64,000 nucleotides of DNA from Methanoculleus bourgensis MS2 (GCF_000304355.2 NC_018227.2:2170001-2234000), one strand, 5' to 3'; positions 1 to 9,491 are shown, counted from the first letter of the stretch. Notes: generated by a model not told the origin, from the letters alone. Translations and numbers: made by a program.

Positions 1-508
1 TCCGGTGGTCGAGGGCTCCGGGCAGAGACTCTTGCAACACAGGCCCACGCTTTGCACCTGTTTTCAGCGCGTTGCAGCCGGTGATGCCACTCCAAGGGTT
101 GCTTTGAGGCGTTCGATCCTGATTTCCACCCCTTGATGGTAGTATCGTGAGATCTTTTCCGGCATTCCGGATTTCGCACACACCCGCACATCCATCCACC
201 CCGGCACCGGTACCGGAGGCTGTGTGCGTGTTCTGCTGTACTTCAGTACTAAGAGAGAGAGGCATCTCTCTATCTGTACAAGTACTGCCGGATCCGGCGC
301 CTTCCCCGGCCGTTCGATCTTCGCGGCCGGTGCTGGAATCCTGCGGTAAACCTGCTGCAACGTTGCAACGCGCACCTCCGGTGCTCGACCTCCGTTCCTG
401 CGGAACATCGCAACCATCGGTGCTCCCGCTCCGGCCCGGAGCCCGTCGCGAGCTGTAATCGTCGGACTTGGGTTTGATAACCTATTGTCCTCTGGGAGGG
501 TTACCAGG
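1..508. other. Intergenic region with dispersed repeat
   Basis: No convincing gene is seen. ORFs exist on both strands, but they are GC-driven, overlap each other and have no family signature. Around 366-436 there are two copies of a motif of the form GCACCTCCGGTGCTCGA / CGGTGCTCCCGCTCCGG. In inverted orientation these match repeats near 16.63-16.73 kb, on the far side of the polysaccharide island. Confidence 0.5.
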
Positions 509-754
509 ATGACCGATGCAAAGACCACCCGGGAGCTCGTTTACGAGACGAACCGAGATGTGAAATGGATCTGCAAAATGCTGCAGAGAATGGAGGCGCA
601 GGACGAAGAATTTGAGGCCCGGATACGGGCGCTCGAGGGCTGGCGGGCGGAGAAAGTGGGCGAGGAGAGGAGGATCTCGACGGTCAGTGCCGGGGCCGGC
701 GGGGTCGTGGGTGGGGTGGTGGCGGTGCTGGTGAAGGTGCTCGGCGGGGGGTGA
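509..754 (+). CDS. Small coiled-coil protein with C-terminal membrane anchor (XhlA/holin-like?)
   Basis: An 81-residue protein if started at the ATG at 509, which follows a good purine-rich ribosome site (GGGAGGGT, 494-501); an upstream in-frame start at 485 is less likely. Residues 10-50 are charged, Glu/Arg-rich and predicted helical. Residues 55-81 form a Gly/Val-rich hydrophobic segment (TVSAGAGGVVGGVVAVLVKV) that could span a membrane. A charged helix followed by one membrane helix recalls XhlA/haemolysin or holin-accessory proteins, but the likeness is only architectural. No phage genes are nearby. The gene is probably real because its start and RBS fit well; function unknown. Confidence 0.6.
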   Translation: MTDAKTTRELVYETNRDVKWICKMLQRMEAQDEEFEARIRALEGWRAEKVGEERRISTVSAGAGGVVGGVVAVLVKVLGGG

Positions 755-930
755 GAGGAAAGCCCGCCGCCCCGCTTCACCATCCATATGCCGCCAAATT
801 TACGCAATACTTTGCCTCATCAAAACCGATCAAAAGTTCAGCGATGTACCGTGGCATATTGGCTCGAAGAGAGATGCGCCGGAGGACCAGATCGCACAAA
901 TTATCATTGGTCACAGGAAAACATGGATCA

Positions 931-1629
931 ATGAACAGCTACTGGCCGGGTTTCTTCCCTGAGCCCTCCGTCCGGACCCTCAACGACATGTGCTGCGTGC
1001 TGGCCAACCCAGACCAGTCCGGCGACACGCCCCTGTATTACATGTACCGCGACCTCGCTCTCACTGCGGAGGATCGCGCATACCTCAACGAGCAGAACCT
1101 CCGGTTCGACATCACCATCATTCATCCGGGAACCGTGGACGGGGAGTACGTCAAGACCAAAGGGCACTATCATCCGCTCAGCCCGTCAGGCATCGGCTAT
1201 CCGGAACTCTACCAGGTGCTCGCCGGGGAGGCGTTCTACCTCCTCCAGCGGAGCGATCTCCATGACGTTGTCGCTGTCACGGCAAAGGTGGGGGAGTTCG
1301 TCCTCATACCCCCGGGTTACGGGCACGTGACCATCAACCCCGGGAAGGAGAAGCTCGTGATGGCGAACCTGGTCTCGGCCGGTTTCGCGAGCGAATACAC
1401 GTTCTACGAGCAGATGCAGGGTGGGGCATACTACCTGATGGAGGAAGGCGGGTGGATCCGGAACCCGCGGTACCCGGCAATTCCCGGGATGAGGGTGATC
1501 CCTGCAGGGGAGGTGCCTGAACTGGGCATCCGGCATGGCAGAGAAATCTACAGGATGGTGTCTGGAAGGGAGGAACTCCTGTATCTGAATTTTCCAAAAG
1601 GGAGCCCAGAGTGCCTCTACCAAATGTAA
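931..1629 (+). CDS. pgi: Cupin-type glucose-6-phosphate isomerase
   Basis: Interconverts glucose-6-phosphate and fructose-6-phosphate in gluconeogenesis and sugar-nucleotide supply, using the metal-dependent archaeal cupin fold rather than the classical PGI fold. From the ATG at 931 the product is 232 residues, in the usual range for the family. Cupin metal ligands are visible: H79 and H81 in KGHYHP, E92 in GYPELYQ, and H132 in PPGYGHVTINPG. The frame is open further upstream (an ATG at 844 would give 261 residues), but the extra N-terminus is basic and unlike the family. The neighbouring nucleotide-sugar gene remnant fits supply of sugar precursors to the adjacent glycan cluster. Confidence 0.88.
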   Translation: MNSYWPGFFPEPSVRTLNDMCCVLANPDQSGDTPLYYMYRDLALTAEDRAYLNEQNLRFDITIIHPGTVDGEYVKTKGHYHPLSPSGIGYPELYQVLAGEAFYLLQRSDLHDVVAVTAKVGEFVLIPPGYGHVTINPGKEKLVMANLVSAGFASEYTFYEQMQGGAYYLMEEGGWIRNPRYPAIPGMRVIPAGEVPELGIRHGREIYRMVSGREELLYLNFPKGSPECLYQM

Positions 1630-1840
1630 TCCAACGCCCTCTGCGTGGCTAGATAAAGAAAAGGGTGGCAACGCCGTTCGGGGTAGGCAGATTGACATCA
1701 ACTCCTGCGAAAAATCGAGACAAAAACACGATCCTCGTCGCGGGTCCGGAAAAGGCGCCCTTGAGGGGACGTACAGTGGCCATTGCCAGGCGCATTCAGA
1801 AAGCACTTATCAGAGGCACCACCATAAATTCTTCATACAC

Positions 1841-2400
1841 TACATCGTCACCGGCGGGGCGGGTGAACATCGAGCACCTCCTGGACCACCCCCGGGTGAC
1901 GTTCATCGAGGGGAGCACCATCAGGTGCGACTCCTTCCCGGGCGCGGGCGGCATCTTCCACCAGACGGCCATCCCCTCCGTGTTCCGAGCGATCGGGAGT
2001 CCTCTACACCCTCGCCCGTGGGCTCAACGACTTCATGCCCGAGCACATGCTGCATCTCGCGGAATCGGCGCTCGCTGCCGGTGCGGAGGTTGCCGTCCAC
2101 GACCCCTGGGTGGACCCGGCGACGTCGCCGGACGCCGCCCGGGCTCTCGCGGGACCTCGAGGGGGTGCTCTCCGGCGCTGACGCAGTGGTGGTCTTTGCC
2201 GGGCACAAGGAGTACCGGGGGCTTGAGCCCGCGCGGGTGAAGGAACTCTGTGGGTCTGCCGCACCCGGCGGTCGTCGACGGGCGGAACGTCGTGGACCCG
2301 GACGCGTGGATCGGTGCGGGATCCGTCTACCCTGGCATCGGCTAGGAGATAAGAACCGGCACTCGATCGCAGGGAGAGTTCCGTCTAATCTCCCAATATT
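1841..2400 (+). pseudogene. Chimeric remnant: NAD-dependent epimerase 5' part joined to UDP-ManNAc dehydrogenase 3' part
   Basis: Two decayed nucleotide-sugar enzymes are stitched together. At 1841-1863 the frame reads YIVTGGAG, the start of a Rossmann fold, and then jumps by deletion and frameshift into VNIEHLLDHPRVTFIEGS and GGIFHQTAIPSV, typical of GalE-like UDP-sugar epimerases. Near 1997 it switches to VLYTLARGLNDFMPEHM, then, with frameshifts, VAVHDPWVDP, GADAVVVFAGHKEYRGL, VVDGRNVVDPDAWIGAG and finally DKNRHSI. Those are the C-terminal domain of a UDP-N-acetyl-D-mannosamine 6-dehydrogenase (WecC type). At least three frameshifts and the loss of both catalytic cores show that neither enzyme is functional. 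It marks the left edge of the AT-rich polysaccharide island and suggests deletion between two formerly adjacent genes. Confidence 0.8.
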
Positions 2401-2444
2401 TTAGCATGTCTACGAACCTAATAGTAAATAACTGAGGTTGCAGA

Positions 2445-3728
2445 TTGAAGATCCCGTTGAGCAAGGCAATGATAGACGTGCAGTGGGCTTTCATCAGCAT
2501 TGCCACGGCATCCCTAGCTCATTTCATTCTCAGAATCGTCCTCGGCAGGGAGCTTGGACCTGAAGGGTTGGGAATTTACACTCTTGTCTTCACACTTTAT
2601 TCTTTTGGAATACAGTTCGCTGCATTTGGAATACATGCAGCATTAACGAAATATGTAGCAGAATTCCTTGATGACCATGCTACGATCCGGAATTACGTTT
2701 CATCAGGGATGACCTGTTCGATAATCACCGGTGCAACTATGGGAATTGCACTTTATTTTCTCGCCCCATATCTCGCGACCACATTTTTCAAGATCCCTGA
2801 AATGGAGCTATTGATCCAGCTCACTGCACTTTGTTACCCTTTCATTGCCGTCCAGAAAGCAGTACTCGGGACACTGAATGGTTTTCGCAAAATGCATCTG
2901 TATGCGTTTTTAAATATCATCCAGAATGCCTCAATCGTGACCTTATCTGTCATTTTGGTCCTGTCGCTGGGAATGAACATACTTGGAGCTGTGATGGGAC
3001 TCGTCGTGCCGACAGTACTCATCAGTGTTTTAAGCCCATTTTTGATCAGAGGATGGATCGAACGGGGCATTGCTCTCTGGAATACAAAAGTTCTAAGGGA
3101 AACAACTATCTTTGGGGTCTACTTTGTACTTGGAAATTCATTTTATTTCCTCCAAACTCAAGTTGATAGCATTCTCATCGGGTATTACCTTGGTTCTGTT
3201 GAAGTAGGTATTTATGCTGTAGCTGTCCTCCTCACACAGTCTCTCACACTTATCCCAAACGCTACACAAAGGGTGACAGCACCATCAACAGCGACTCTCT
3301 ACGGGAAGAGAGATGTCAAGGCAGTCCGCAGATTGATAACTTCAACAATGAAGAAGATTTTCATTATATCAGTGGGTATTGCAACAATTATTGCAATCTC
3401 AGGTCAATACTTTATCACACTCATATTTACCGATGAGTTTCTATTGTCTTACGTTCCATTGCTCATCCTCCTTATCGGTCACACTATTTTTGCACCATTT
3501 GAGGCTGTTGGATCTACGCTTGCGAGTATTGGAAAGATAAACATCGCCTTCTATATTCATGCGGTTTGTGGAGTTCTGAATGTGTTACTAAATATCCTTC
3601 TCATACCCCTATTTGGAATAAATGGTGCAGCAGCTGCTACAACGATTACGCTAATACTTGATTTCGCAATGAATACAATCGTAATACATAAAATACTTCA
3701 TAGATCACAATTACTCGATATACATTAA
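2445..3728 (+). CDS. Polysaccharide flippase, MOP/Wzx family
   Basis: A 427-residue membrane protein with about 12-14 hydrophobic helices, matching the oligosaccharide-flippase (Wzx/RfbX) branch of the MOP superfamily, which moves lipid-linked glycans across the membrane. Family-like features are the N-terminal RIVLGRELGPEGLGIYTLVF segment, the central LQTQVDSILIGYYLGSVEVG segment that begins the second half, and a C-terminal FGINGAAAATTI. The chosen start is TTG at 2445, preceded by GAGGT at 2435-2439; an ATG at 2469 would lose eight residues. It is the only + strand gene of the AT-rich island and diverges from the repeat-rich left flank. Assignment to the family is firm; the substrate is unknown. 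Confidence 0.9.
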   Translation: MKIPLSKAMIDVQWAFISIATASLAHFILRIVLGRELGPEGLGIYTLVFTLYSFGIQFAAFGIHAALTKYVAEFLDDHATIRNYVSSGMTCSIITGATMGIALYFLAPYLATTFFKIPEMELLIQLTALCYPFIAVQKAVLGTLNGFRKMHLYAFLNIIQNASIVTLSVILVLSLGMNILGAVMGLVVPTVLISVLSPFLIRGWIERGIALWNTKVLRETTIFGVYFVLGNSFYFLQTQVDSILIGYYLGSVEVGIYAVAVLLTQSLTLIPNATQRVTAPSTATLYGKRDVKAVRRLITSTMKKIFIISVGIATIIAISGQYFITLIFTDEFLLSYVPLLILLIGHTIFAPFEAVGSTLASIGKINIAFYIHAVCGVLNVLLNILLIPLFGINGAAAATTITLILDFAMNTIVIHKILHRSQLLDIH

Positions 3729-3812
3729 TTCAGGAGCGATTAACCTAGCATACCTTCTCTTTCCAGATGCTTCGATGGGATGACAATACCTGGACAAAAA
3801 TTAAAACTAACT

Positions 3813-5396
3813 TTATGCAGACTCCGTATAAAAAATACTTATCAAATCAGATGATTGATAGATTTGATTGATGTTATCATTACTAGTGATAATTTGCCGA
3901 TAGCTAGCGAAGGATTCCACCATCCTCCAATTGGTTATCGAAAATCTTCGAAGGTCATAGTTAATAAGATATAATAGATCGCCAGACTTCATCTTAGAAG
4001 TATCTTTACTTGTGAGCATCAGAATATCACTCGTTGAAAAATGTGACGGCGCTCGCTCAGGTTCATGATATATTCTTTCAGAGATATAGTACCCCCAAGT
4101 TAGAACATCAGTTTTTAGCTCGGTCGTGGCAGGTACTTTATCAATATACCAGTAACAACTCGGAGATATATACGAGAAATAGTTTCCATCTCGGGGTGGA
4201 ATGTCATTTTCAATTACAATACTATCATAGGAAATATTTAAACAAAGTAGAAAAACCAATAGTAAAATTACAATCGGTTTGTAGTGACTGGCATTATGAT
4301 ATAAATATGCGATAGATAAAAGGCCCGGAAGAGATAAAAGGCCAATATCAAATAATCCAATAAATGAATATATCGTCGTGTTAATTACCACAACCATGAC
4401 TAGTGAGGAAAGTACAACTCCACAAAAATCGTTGCAAGTATGCAATTTTTTGTTATGCCAGAGATTCTTGAAGATGTAGTACATAGCAACAACATTTATC
4501 AGACCGAATATTGCCAAACGAGTTAATTGAATATATGTTACCAACTTCGGGGAAGAGTATAGCAAGCCATAAGGGCTGAGAGGATCATTTGTTTGCCCTC
4601 CAAATAAAAGAAAGATCTTTTCTATACCGCTACTATACTCCAATGATTGTACAACGTGCAACTTTGGTATGAAGGTATCAAAGAAAAATTTATTCAAGCC
4701 GAGTACAGTACTTAGTCCAATAAGGGTTACGAATACTAACTTAACACTTTTTTTATCAAAAAGTCTGTTTCCCATGATAAAAAGACTAAAGGCTACAGTT
4801 AGTATGAGCAAACAGAGTATCCACAAAGAAGATTTATACGAAATATCACCCATAATCAAAACACAAATTGACATTATAATAAGCGCAGGGTTCAGAGAGT
4901 GTGAAGAGTTCGAGTCGTGAAATAGTAATAGAGAATATATCACTAAATAGAGCAAAAGAACCCCAAAGTTATGCGGTGTAAATGCGAAGATCGAATTCCA
5001 AGCGTACGTAATCGACACGAGGACTAACAGTGATGCTATAAGTCTGTCACAAATAAATTTCAAGTAAAGACAGTACGAAACTGGAATAAGTACTAGCGTC
5101 AGTACTGGCATCAATATAATTTGACCCGCTTCTATTCCAGTAACTTGACAAATAATGATTAAAAAAGAGTAAAATCCACTGAGCCCCAGAGTATACTCAC
5201 CAAGTAATTGTTCTTCATTGGGTATGTATCCAGTAAGAGCGTACTTTTCCGCATATCCTGCATGTTGAAACATAAAATCATCAATGGTCCCAAAAAATAA
5301 CAGCAGATAAGCAGAATAGCAGAGTATTAGTAATATTATGGGTGTTTTTGTTCTCGATATCTCTCCAAAAACCGATTCATACTGCATTTTAATCAA
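3813..5396 (-). CDS. Polytopic membrane protein of the glycan cluster (GT-C or Wzy-like candidate)
   Basis: A 527-residue protein with roughly ten or more hydrophobic helices in residues 20-400 and a soluble C-terminal tail of about 125 residues. The first loop after helix 1 contains GTIDDFMFQHAGYAEKYA; acidic residues there resemble the catalytic loop of GT-C glycosyltransferases, but I cannot confirm the family. It is the last gene of the minus-strand operon, 26 bp after a GT4 gene, so a polymerase, GT-C transferase or ligase role is a reasonable guess. The base composition is strongly AT-rich. A start at the next Met (three residues in) is equally possible. Specific function unknown. Confidence 0.75.
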   Translation of the reverse strand: MIKMQYESVFGEISRTKTPIILLILCYSAYLLLFFGTIDDFMFQHAGYAEKYALTGYIPNEEQLLGEYTLGLSGFYSFLIIICQVTGIEAGQIILMPVLTLVLIPVSYCLYLKFICDRLIASLLVLVSITYAWNSIFAFTPHNFGVLLLYLVIYSLLLFHDSNSSHSLNPALIIMSICVLIMGDISYKSSLWILCLLILTVAFSLFIMGNRLFDKKSVKLVFVTLIGLSTVLGLNKFFFDTFIPKLHVVQSLEYSSGIEKIFLLFGGQTNDPLSPYGLLYSSPKLVTYIQLTRLAIFGLINVVAMYYIFKNLWHNKKLHTCNDFCGVVLSSLVMVVVINTTIYSFIGLFDIGLLSLPGLLSIAYLYHNASHYKPIVILLLVFLLCLNISYDSIVIENDIPPRDGNYFSYISPSCYWYIDKVPATTELKTDVLTWGYYISERIYHEPERAPSHFSTSDILMLTSKDTSKMKSGDLLYLINYDLRRFSITNWRMVESFASYRQIITSNDNINQIYQSSDLISIFYTESA

Positions 5397-5422
5397 GGTA
5401 CCTAGTTAAATCCTGAAGCCCA

Positions 5423-6589
5423 TTAATTATCTGTGGATGCCGTTCCATGAAATAGTATCTTATATTTCATTGTGCTGGACGCCAAATCAAAATGTGATGC
5501 TCTCTCCTTTGCTTTTAAGGACAACAATTTTATTTGTGGATCATCATTCAATAATGAAATAATCTTATTTGCTAACTCGTATTCATAAACATCAAGAGGA
5601 CCACTTGCACAATAGTCTCCACTCAGACAGGATACAAGAATCCCATATTCGTTCTCTCCAATAATTTCTCTTGGCCCATATTTACAATCAGTAGCGATCA
5701 CAGGGCACCCACAGGCCATCGCCTCAATAAGTGCATAGGGAAGGGCCTCCCACAGGGAGGAGAATACAAACACGGTAGCCTTCGAGATATATTTATACGG
5801 GTTTTCAACCCACGGAAGGAATAAAACATCCTCACTGAGTCCCAATAGAGTCACTAATGATTGCAAATCCTCTTTTAGTTCACCATCCCCACGGATGACA
5901 AGCTTACACTCCTGCTGCTCTCTTACCTTTGCAAATGCACGGATCAAATGCCATTGTCCTTTTTGCTTCGTTAACCGCCCCATATTGAATATTATTGGTA
6001 TTTCACCAGAAAACCAAGGGTGATCAACTGACTCTTGGGCTTGGAGTTGGATCTTTTCAATGTTATTGGGATTGTGAATTACAACCACCTTTTCGCTCTG
6101 TATTCCATAACACTCAATAAGTTCTTCCTTAACTCCTTCTGAAACAGCGATAATCGTATCAGCACGATTGTATATACATTGAATCATTTTTTTAATAATT
6201 TTGTGAAACGGATTTTGAGAAAATTTCATAGACAATGCAATGTGCACTTGCAAAATAACACGAGTATTCTTATTGCCAACGTTTGAGATGACATTGATAA
6301 TATTATCGAGAGTAAGAAAACTCATCGAAATATCGGGGTTATTGGCTTCGATCAGTTTACGATATTTATATGCACAAATTGGAACCGCAAAGAGCATGCT
6401 TAGCCATTTCGGTTCAAAGAAATTATAATTTATAGAGATTGGAGGTTTATTGGACGGATAGGACACCGTATCGACCAATGTTACAATCCTCCTATCTATT
6501 CCAGAATCAAGGTGAAGACTTAATTCTGAAGCGACTCTTTCTGCTCCACCCCCAGCCAACGAAGTAATCAACATCAATAGTTTTACCAT
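5423..6589 (-). CDS. Glycosyltransferase family 4
   Basis: 388 residues, a GT-B fold transferase of the GT4 (glycos_transf_1) type, expected to add a sugar from a nucleotide donor to a growing glycan at the inner membrane face. The N-terminal domain begins with SLAGGGAERVASELS, the usual acceptor-side glycine motif. The C-terminal donor domain has NMGRLTKQKGQWHLIRA and the EX7E motif in EALPYALIEAMACG, followed by CPVIATD. Length is normal for the family. It lies 27 bp downstream of another GT4 gene and 26 bp upstream of the membrane protein, in the same operon. Donor and acceptor cannot be read from the sequence. Confidence 0.9.
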   Translation of the reverse strand: MVKLLMLITSLAGGGAERVASELSLHLDSGIDRRIVTLVDTVSYPSNKPPISINYNFFEPKWLSMLFAVPICAYKYRKLIEANNPDISMSFLTLDNIINVISNVGNKNTRVILQVHIALSMKFSQNPFHKIIKKMIQCIYNRADTIIAVSEGVKEELIECYGIQSEKVVVIHNPNNIEKIQLQAQESVDHPWFSGEIPIIFNMGRLTKQKGQWHLIRAFAKVREQQECKLVIRGDGELKEDLQSLVTLLGLSEDVLFLPWVENPYKYISKATVFVFSSLWEALPYALIEAMACGCPVIATDCKYGPREIIGENEYGILVSCLSGDYCASGPLDVYEYELANKIISLLNDDPQIKLLSLKAKERASHFDLASSTMKYKILFHGTASTDN

Positions 6590-6616
6590 TTAAATCTCTC
6601 CATTAATTAGTCATCG

Positions 6617-7888
6617 TCAATGCTGCTCTTTTATTGCGACTTCATAACGACGAGAAATATTGCTCCAGTCGTATTTTAGGCTGCTCTTCAGAGCGTTCAT
6701 TTCGATATTACGTTGGATCTCTAAATTATTCATTAGCAGCATGATTTTTTCGGCGATTTGTTCGGGCTTTTTCTGCTCAACGAGAAATCCATTGTATCCA
6801 TCTTGAATGGCGTCAGATGCGCCACTAACATTACTGGCGATGATCGCCTTCCCCGCTGCCAGACCCTCTAAGATTACAACAGGTAAACCCTCGGTTTCCC
6901 CGGAGTCCATTATGATTGAGGGTACCACAAGGATATCAGCCATTGATAGGTACTCATTTTTCTGATCATTGGTGATAAACCCTTTAAATTCAACCAGTTC
7001 AGTTAAATTATGTTGTCTAACAAAATCCTCCAAGTCATGCCTCAACGGCCCGTCACCGCATATAATTAAACGCAATCGCGCTGCGAGAGGCTTTAACTCA
7101 ATCATAGATTTGATCAAGTAAATAGCTCCCTTTTTCTCGTTTAATCGGCCGAGGAACAGGACAATGAAATCCCTCCCACTTGGGTAGGTTCCTTCCTTGG
7201 CATTTGAGTTCTTTTGGTAGATCTCTGTATTAACCCCCATTGGCAGTATTTCGAGTTTACGGCTATATTCTGAAATCGCCCTTTTTGGAAGCATATCACA
7301 GAGACTCTGACTGACATAGTTACTCACAACGAAGATCTTCGTGCTATTCATAACAATAAAATGTGCAAAAAGTCTACCAAATGGCATTTTTTTCAATGTA
7401 AAGACATCAGCGGCGTGGACAGTTAGAATATGGGGCTTTTTAAAAATACTATACATAATTGCTCCGATAAATCCTTGTGGCATCATCCAATGGGTGTGAA
7501 TAATATCAACTTTTTGCGAAACAATTATTTTTATAGTAGAGTATAGTTGAACAGCCACAAAAAGGGGCAGTTGTATCTTTGCCAAATAACTACTTCTCAA
7601 GTTATGGACGAAGCCGCCATCGCGATATAGTCGTTGGTATCGTACCGGGTAGAAATATCTAAATCGATGCACCTCTAGGTTCCCCATTTTTTCAGAAATC
7701 TTGGTGTATTTAAAACGCTGATCGATGAATAAAGGAGCTAGAACCAGAGTATTAATGTTGTGTTTGTTTAGTGCATTTGCTAATTCGTAAACGAATATGC
7801 CTGCATGATCCCCAATAAAACGTGGGAAGGAACTAGTTAAAACTAGCAGTTGAATATCTTTATTGCTTTCTAATGTCATTGATTGCAC
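6617..7888 (-). CDS. Glycosyltransferase family 4
   Basis: 423 residues of GT4/GT-B type. The N-terminal half has VLTSSFPRFIGDHAGIFVYE, as in WcaC/WbaZ-like transferases, and THWMMPQGFIGA. The donor-binding half has FLGRLNEKKGAIYLIKSM, the EX7E motif EGLPVVILE, and the downstream loop AAGKAIIASNVSG. Likely catalyses one step of surface polysaccharide assembly. It follows the damaged acyltransferase gene by 9 bp and precedes the next GT4 by 27 bp, consistent with one transcript. Sequence composition is AT-rich like the rest of the island. The sugar specificity is unknown. Confidence 0.9.
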   Translation of the reverse strand: MQSMTLESNKDIQLLVLTSSFPRFIGDHAGIFVYELANALNKHNINTLVLAPLFIDQRFKYTKISEKMGNLEVHRFRYFYPVRYQRLYRDGGFVHNLRSSYLAKIQLPLFVAVQLYSTIKIIVSQKVDIIHTHWMMPQGFIGAIMYSIFKKPHILTVHAADVFTLKKMPFGRLFAHFIVMNSTKIFVVSNYVSQSLCDMLPKRAISEYSRKLEILPMGVNTEIYQKNSNAKEGTYPSGRDFIVLFLGRLNEKKGAIYLIKSMIELKPLAARLRLIICGDGPLRHDLEDFVRQHNLTELVEFKGFITNDQKNEYLSMADILVVPSIIMDSGETEGLPVVILEGLAAGKAIIASNVSGASDAIQDGYNGFLVEQKKPEQIAEKIMLLMNNLEIQRNIEMNALKSSLKYDWSNISRRYEVAIKEQH

Positions 7889-7897
7889 CCATTTAAT

Positions 7898-8188
7898 CTA
7901 GGTGAAATTCCTATCACCCAACATTCTAAGCTGCATCCTCAGGTCGAGTTCCTTTACAACCTTCGCCGGTATCCCGACAGCCAGACAGTTCGCCGGGATA
8001 TTTTTCGTCACGACAACTCCGGTCCCAATAACTGAGTTCTCTCCGGATTTCCACACCTTGGATAACGATGCAACCAGAAGCAATACAGACGTCGCTCCCG
8101 ATCGTGATGGCCCGGGCAGTCCTCGATCAATCGGCCAGACTATACTTGATTTTCTACCAAATGCAATCATATCTTTCTTCAATATCAT
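7898..8188 (-). pseudogene. Frameshifted left-handed beta-helix (hexapeptide) acyltransferase
   Basis: The open frame encodes 96 residues, but only its C-terminal half, GENSVIGTGVVVTKNIPANC then AVGIPAKVVKEL, looks like a hexapeptide-repeat acyltransferase. The missing preceding repeats are present in another frame (about 8050-8130): ITIGSDVCIASGCIVIQGVEI. Restoring two shifts would rebuild a typical C-terminal beta-helix of maltose or serine O-acetyltransferase type. The N-terminal catalytic part is absent, so even the repaired gene is short. It overlaps the upstream intact acyltransferase by an ATGA, so the pair may be a broken duplicate. A sequencing error is an alternative for one of the shifts. 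Confidence 0.65.
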
Positions 8189-8736
8189 ATCCGTATCCTC
8201 TCATCGGCTTCAGTGGGCTCCAATTTCTTAATTACCTTCGCAGGATTCCCAGCAACGACAGAATGGGGAGGCACATCCCATAGAACAACAGATCCCGTAC
8301 CCACTACAGCCATCTCCCCAATGACTACGCCTTGTATAATGATCGAACCTGGAAAAATATTGACGCCCCTTTCTATTTTAACAGGTTTTACCGTTCTTGG
8401 ATACTGATCTCTCAGAAGTGTGTTTCCTCGTTGATGGGCACTGATTATACAACGATCACCAATTTCAGCATAATCACTAATTGTAATGCATTCAGGATGT
8501 ATTCTATCAAAGATTACATCATAGCCTATATAGACATTTTTACCAATATTTATTCCCCTCATCTTGTGGAAACGAACTCTCCAAGAGGGAATAGGAAAAT
8601 TTGAAGCTAATCTTTCTAGAAGCCAATTTTTAAGAAACCTTAACCCATATAGTAAGGGATTTTGATGTTCAATTCCACTTATTTCCCTCAGCGCTAATTT
8701 TTCCGTCTCTGAAATCAACTTAATCCCTTCTGGCAA
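8185..8736 (-). CDS. Hexapeptide-repeat O-acyltransferase
   Basis: 183 residues of the maltose/galactoside acetyltransferase-like family with a left-handed parallel beta-helix. Repeats are visible from about residue 65 on: INIGKNVYIGYDVIFD, ITISDYAEIGDRCIISAH, VKIERGVNIFPGSIIIQGV, VIGEMAVVGTGSVVLWDV. The tail PPHSVVAGNPAKVIKKL is the family's conserved C-terminus. Such enzymes acylate sugars of cell-surface glycans from acetyl-CoA or another acyl donor. Here the adjacent ACP/LuxE/LuxC/SDR genes raise the possibility of an unusual acyl donor, which is inference. It starts 10 bp after the SDR gene and overlaps the damaged copy downstream. Confidence 0.85.
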   Translation of the reverse strand: MPEGIKLISETEKLALREISGIEHQNPLLYGLRFLKNWLLERLASNFPIPSWRVRFHKMRGINIGKNVYIGYDVIFDRIHPECITISDYAEIGDRCIISAHQRGNTLLRDQYPRTVKPVKIERGVNIFPGSIIIQGVVIGEMAVVGTGSVVLWDVPPHSVVAGNPAKVIKKLEPTEADERIRI

Positions 8737-8745
8737 AGCAAGTAT

Positions 8746-9486
8746 TCACATTACCTGGCCGCCATCTACACCGATGATCTGACCATTAATATAGTCTGAA
8801 TACGATGAAGATAGCATGACCACCACTTTTGCAACATCTTCTGGAGAACCCATTTTGCCCAGAGGAATTGTTGAGACGACTTGATCTCGGATTTCAGGTT
8901 TAAATCCTGCAGTAAGATCAGTATCTATAAATCCAGGAGCAACAGCATTTACAGTAATTCCGTATTTCCCAAGTTCTTTAGCGGAAGATTTTGTTAGTCC
9001 TATTACAAAGGACTTTGTTGATGAATATGCGACGTAGCCGATACATCCTTGAACCCCCATAATTGATGAAACATTGATAATCTTTCCCCTCATCTGTCTC
9101 ATCATCATTTTTGCAGCCTGTTGAAGACAAAAATATGTCCCCTTACAATTAATATTAATCATATCATCGGCATCCTCGGTTTTTGTCATTAACAACAGAC
9201 TGCCTTTCATTATTCCTGCATTATTCACTAGAACATCAAGATGACCAAAGTCCGTTTTTATTTGTTTGAACATCTTCTTTACTTCATCTTCTTTAGAAAC
9301 ATCAGCTTTAATCATAGTAGCTTTATAGCCCTTACTTACTATGCAATCTATCAGATCGGATGCAGCACGTTCACTATTGTTGTAGTTTACAATAACCTGT
9401 GCATGGTTCTCCGCGGCGAGAAGCGCCGTTGCTCTGCCGATACCCCTGCCTGCCCCAGTGATGAGTATAACTTTATCCTTTAACAT
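8746..9486 (-). CDS. Short-chain dehydrogenase/reductase, FabG-like
   Basis: 246 residues, classical SDR length. It has the cofactor motif TGAGRGIGRA (residues about 9-18), NNAG, the catalytic Ser in NVSS, the YSSTK catalytic Tyr/Lys pair, and a PGFIDTDLT segment after the active site. It is closest in look to 3-oxoacyl-ACP reductases. In context, directly after the LuxC-like reductase and upstream of an acyltransferase, it may reduce an acyl-ACP or an aldehyde/ketone made by that enzyme. The true substrate is not deducible. It is 5 bp downstream of LuxC and uses the same AT-rich codon style as its neighbours. Confidence 0.88.
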   Translation of the reverse strand: MLKDKVILITGAGRGIGRATALLAAENHAQVIVNYNNSERAASDLIDCIVSKGYKATMIKADVSKEDEVKKMFKQIKTDFGHLDVLVNNAGIMKGSLLLMTKTEDADDMININCKGTYFCLQQAAKMMMRQMRGKIINVSSIMGVQGCIGYVAYSSTKSFVIGLTKSSAKELGKYGITVNAVAPGFIDTDLTAGFKPEIRDQVVSTIPLGKMGSPEDVAKVVVMLSSSYSDYINGQIIGVDGGQVM

Positions 9487-9491
9487 ACTCG

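Noticed and set aside
509-754. Prophage holin cassette
   Set aside because: The small coiled-coil/membrane protein has a holin-like layout, but no lysis, structural or integrase genes are nearby.
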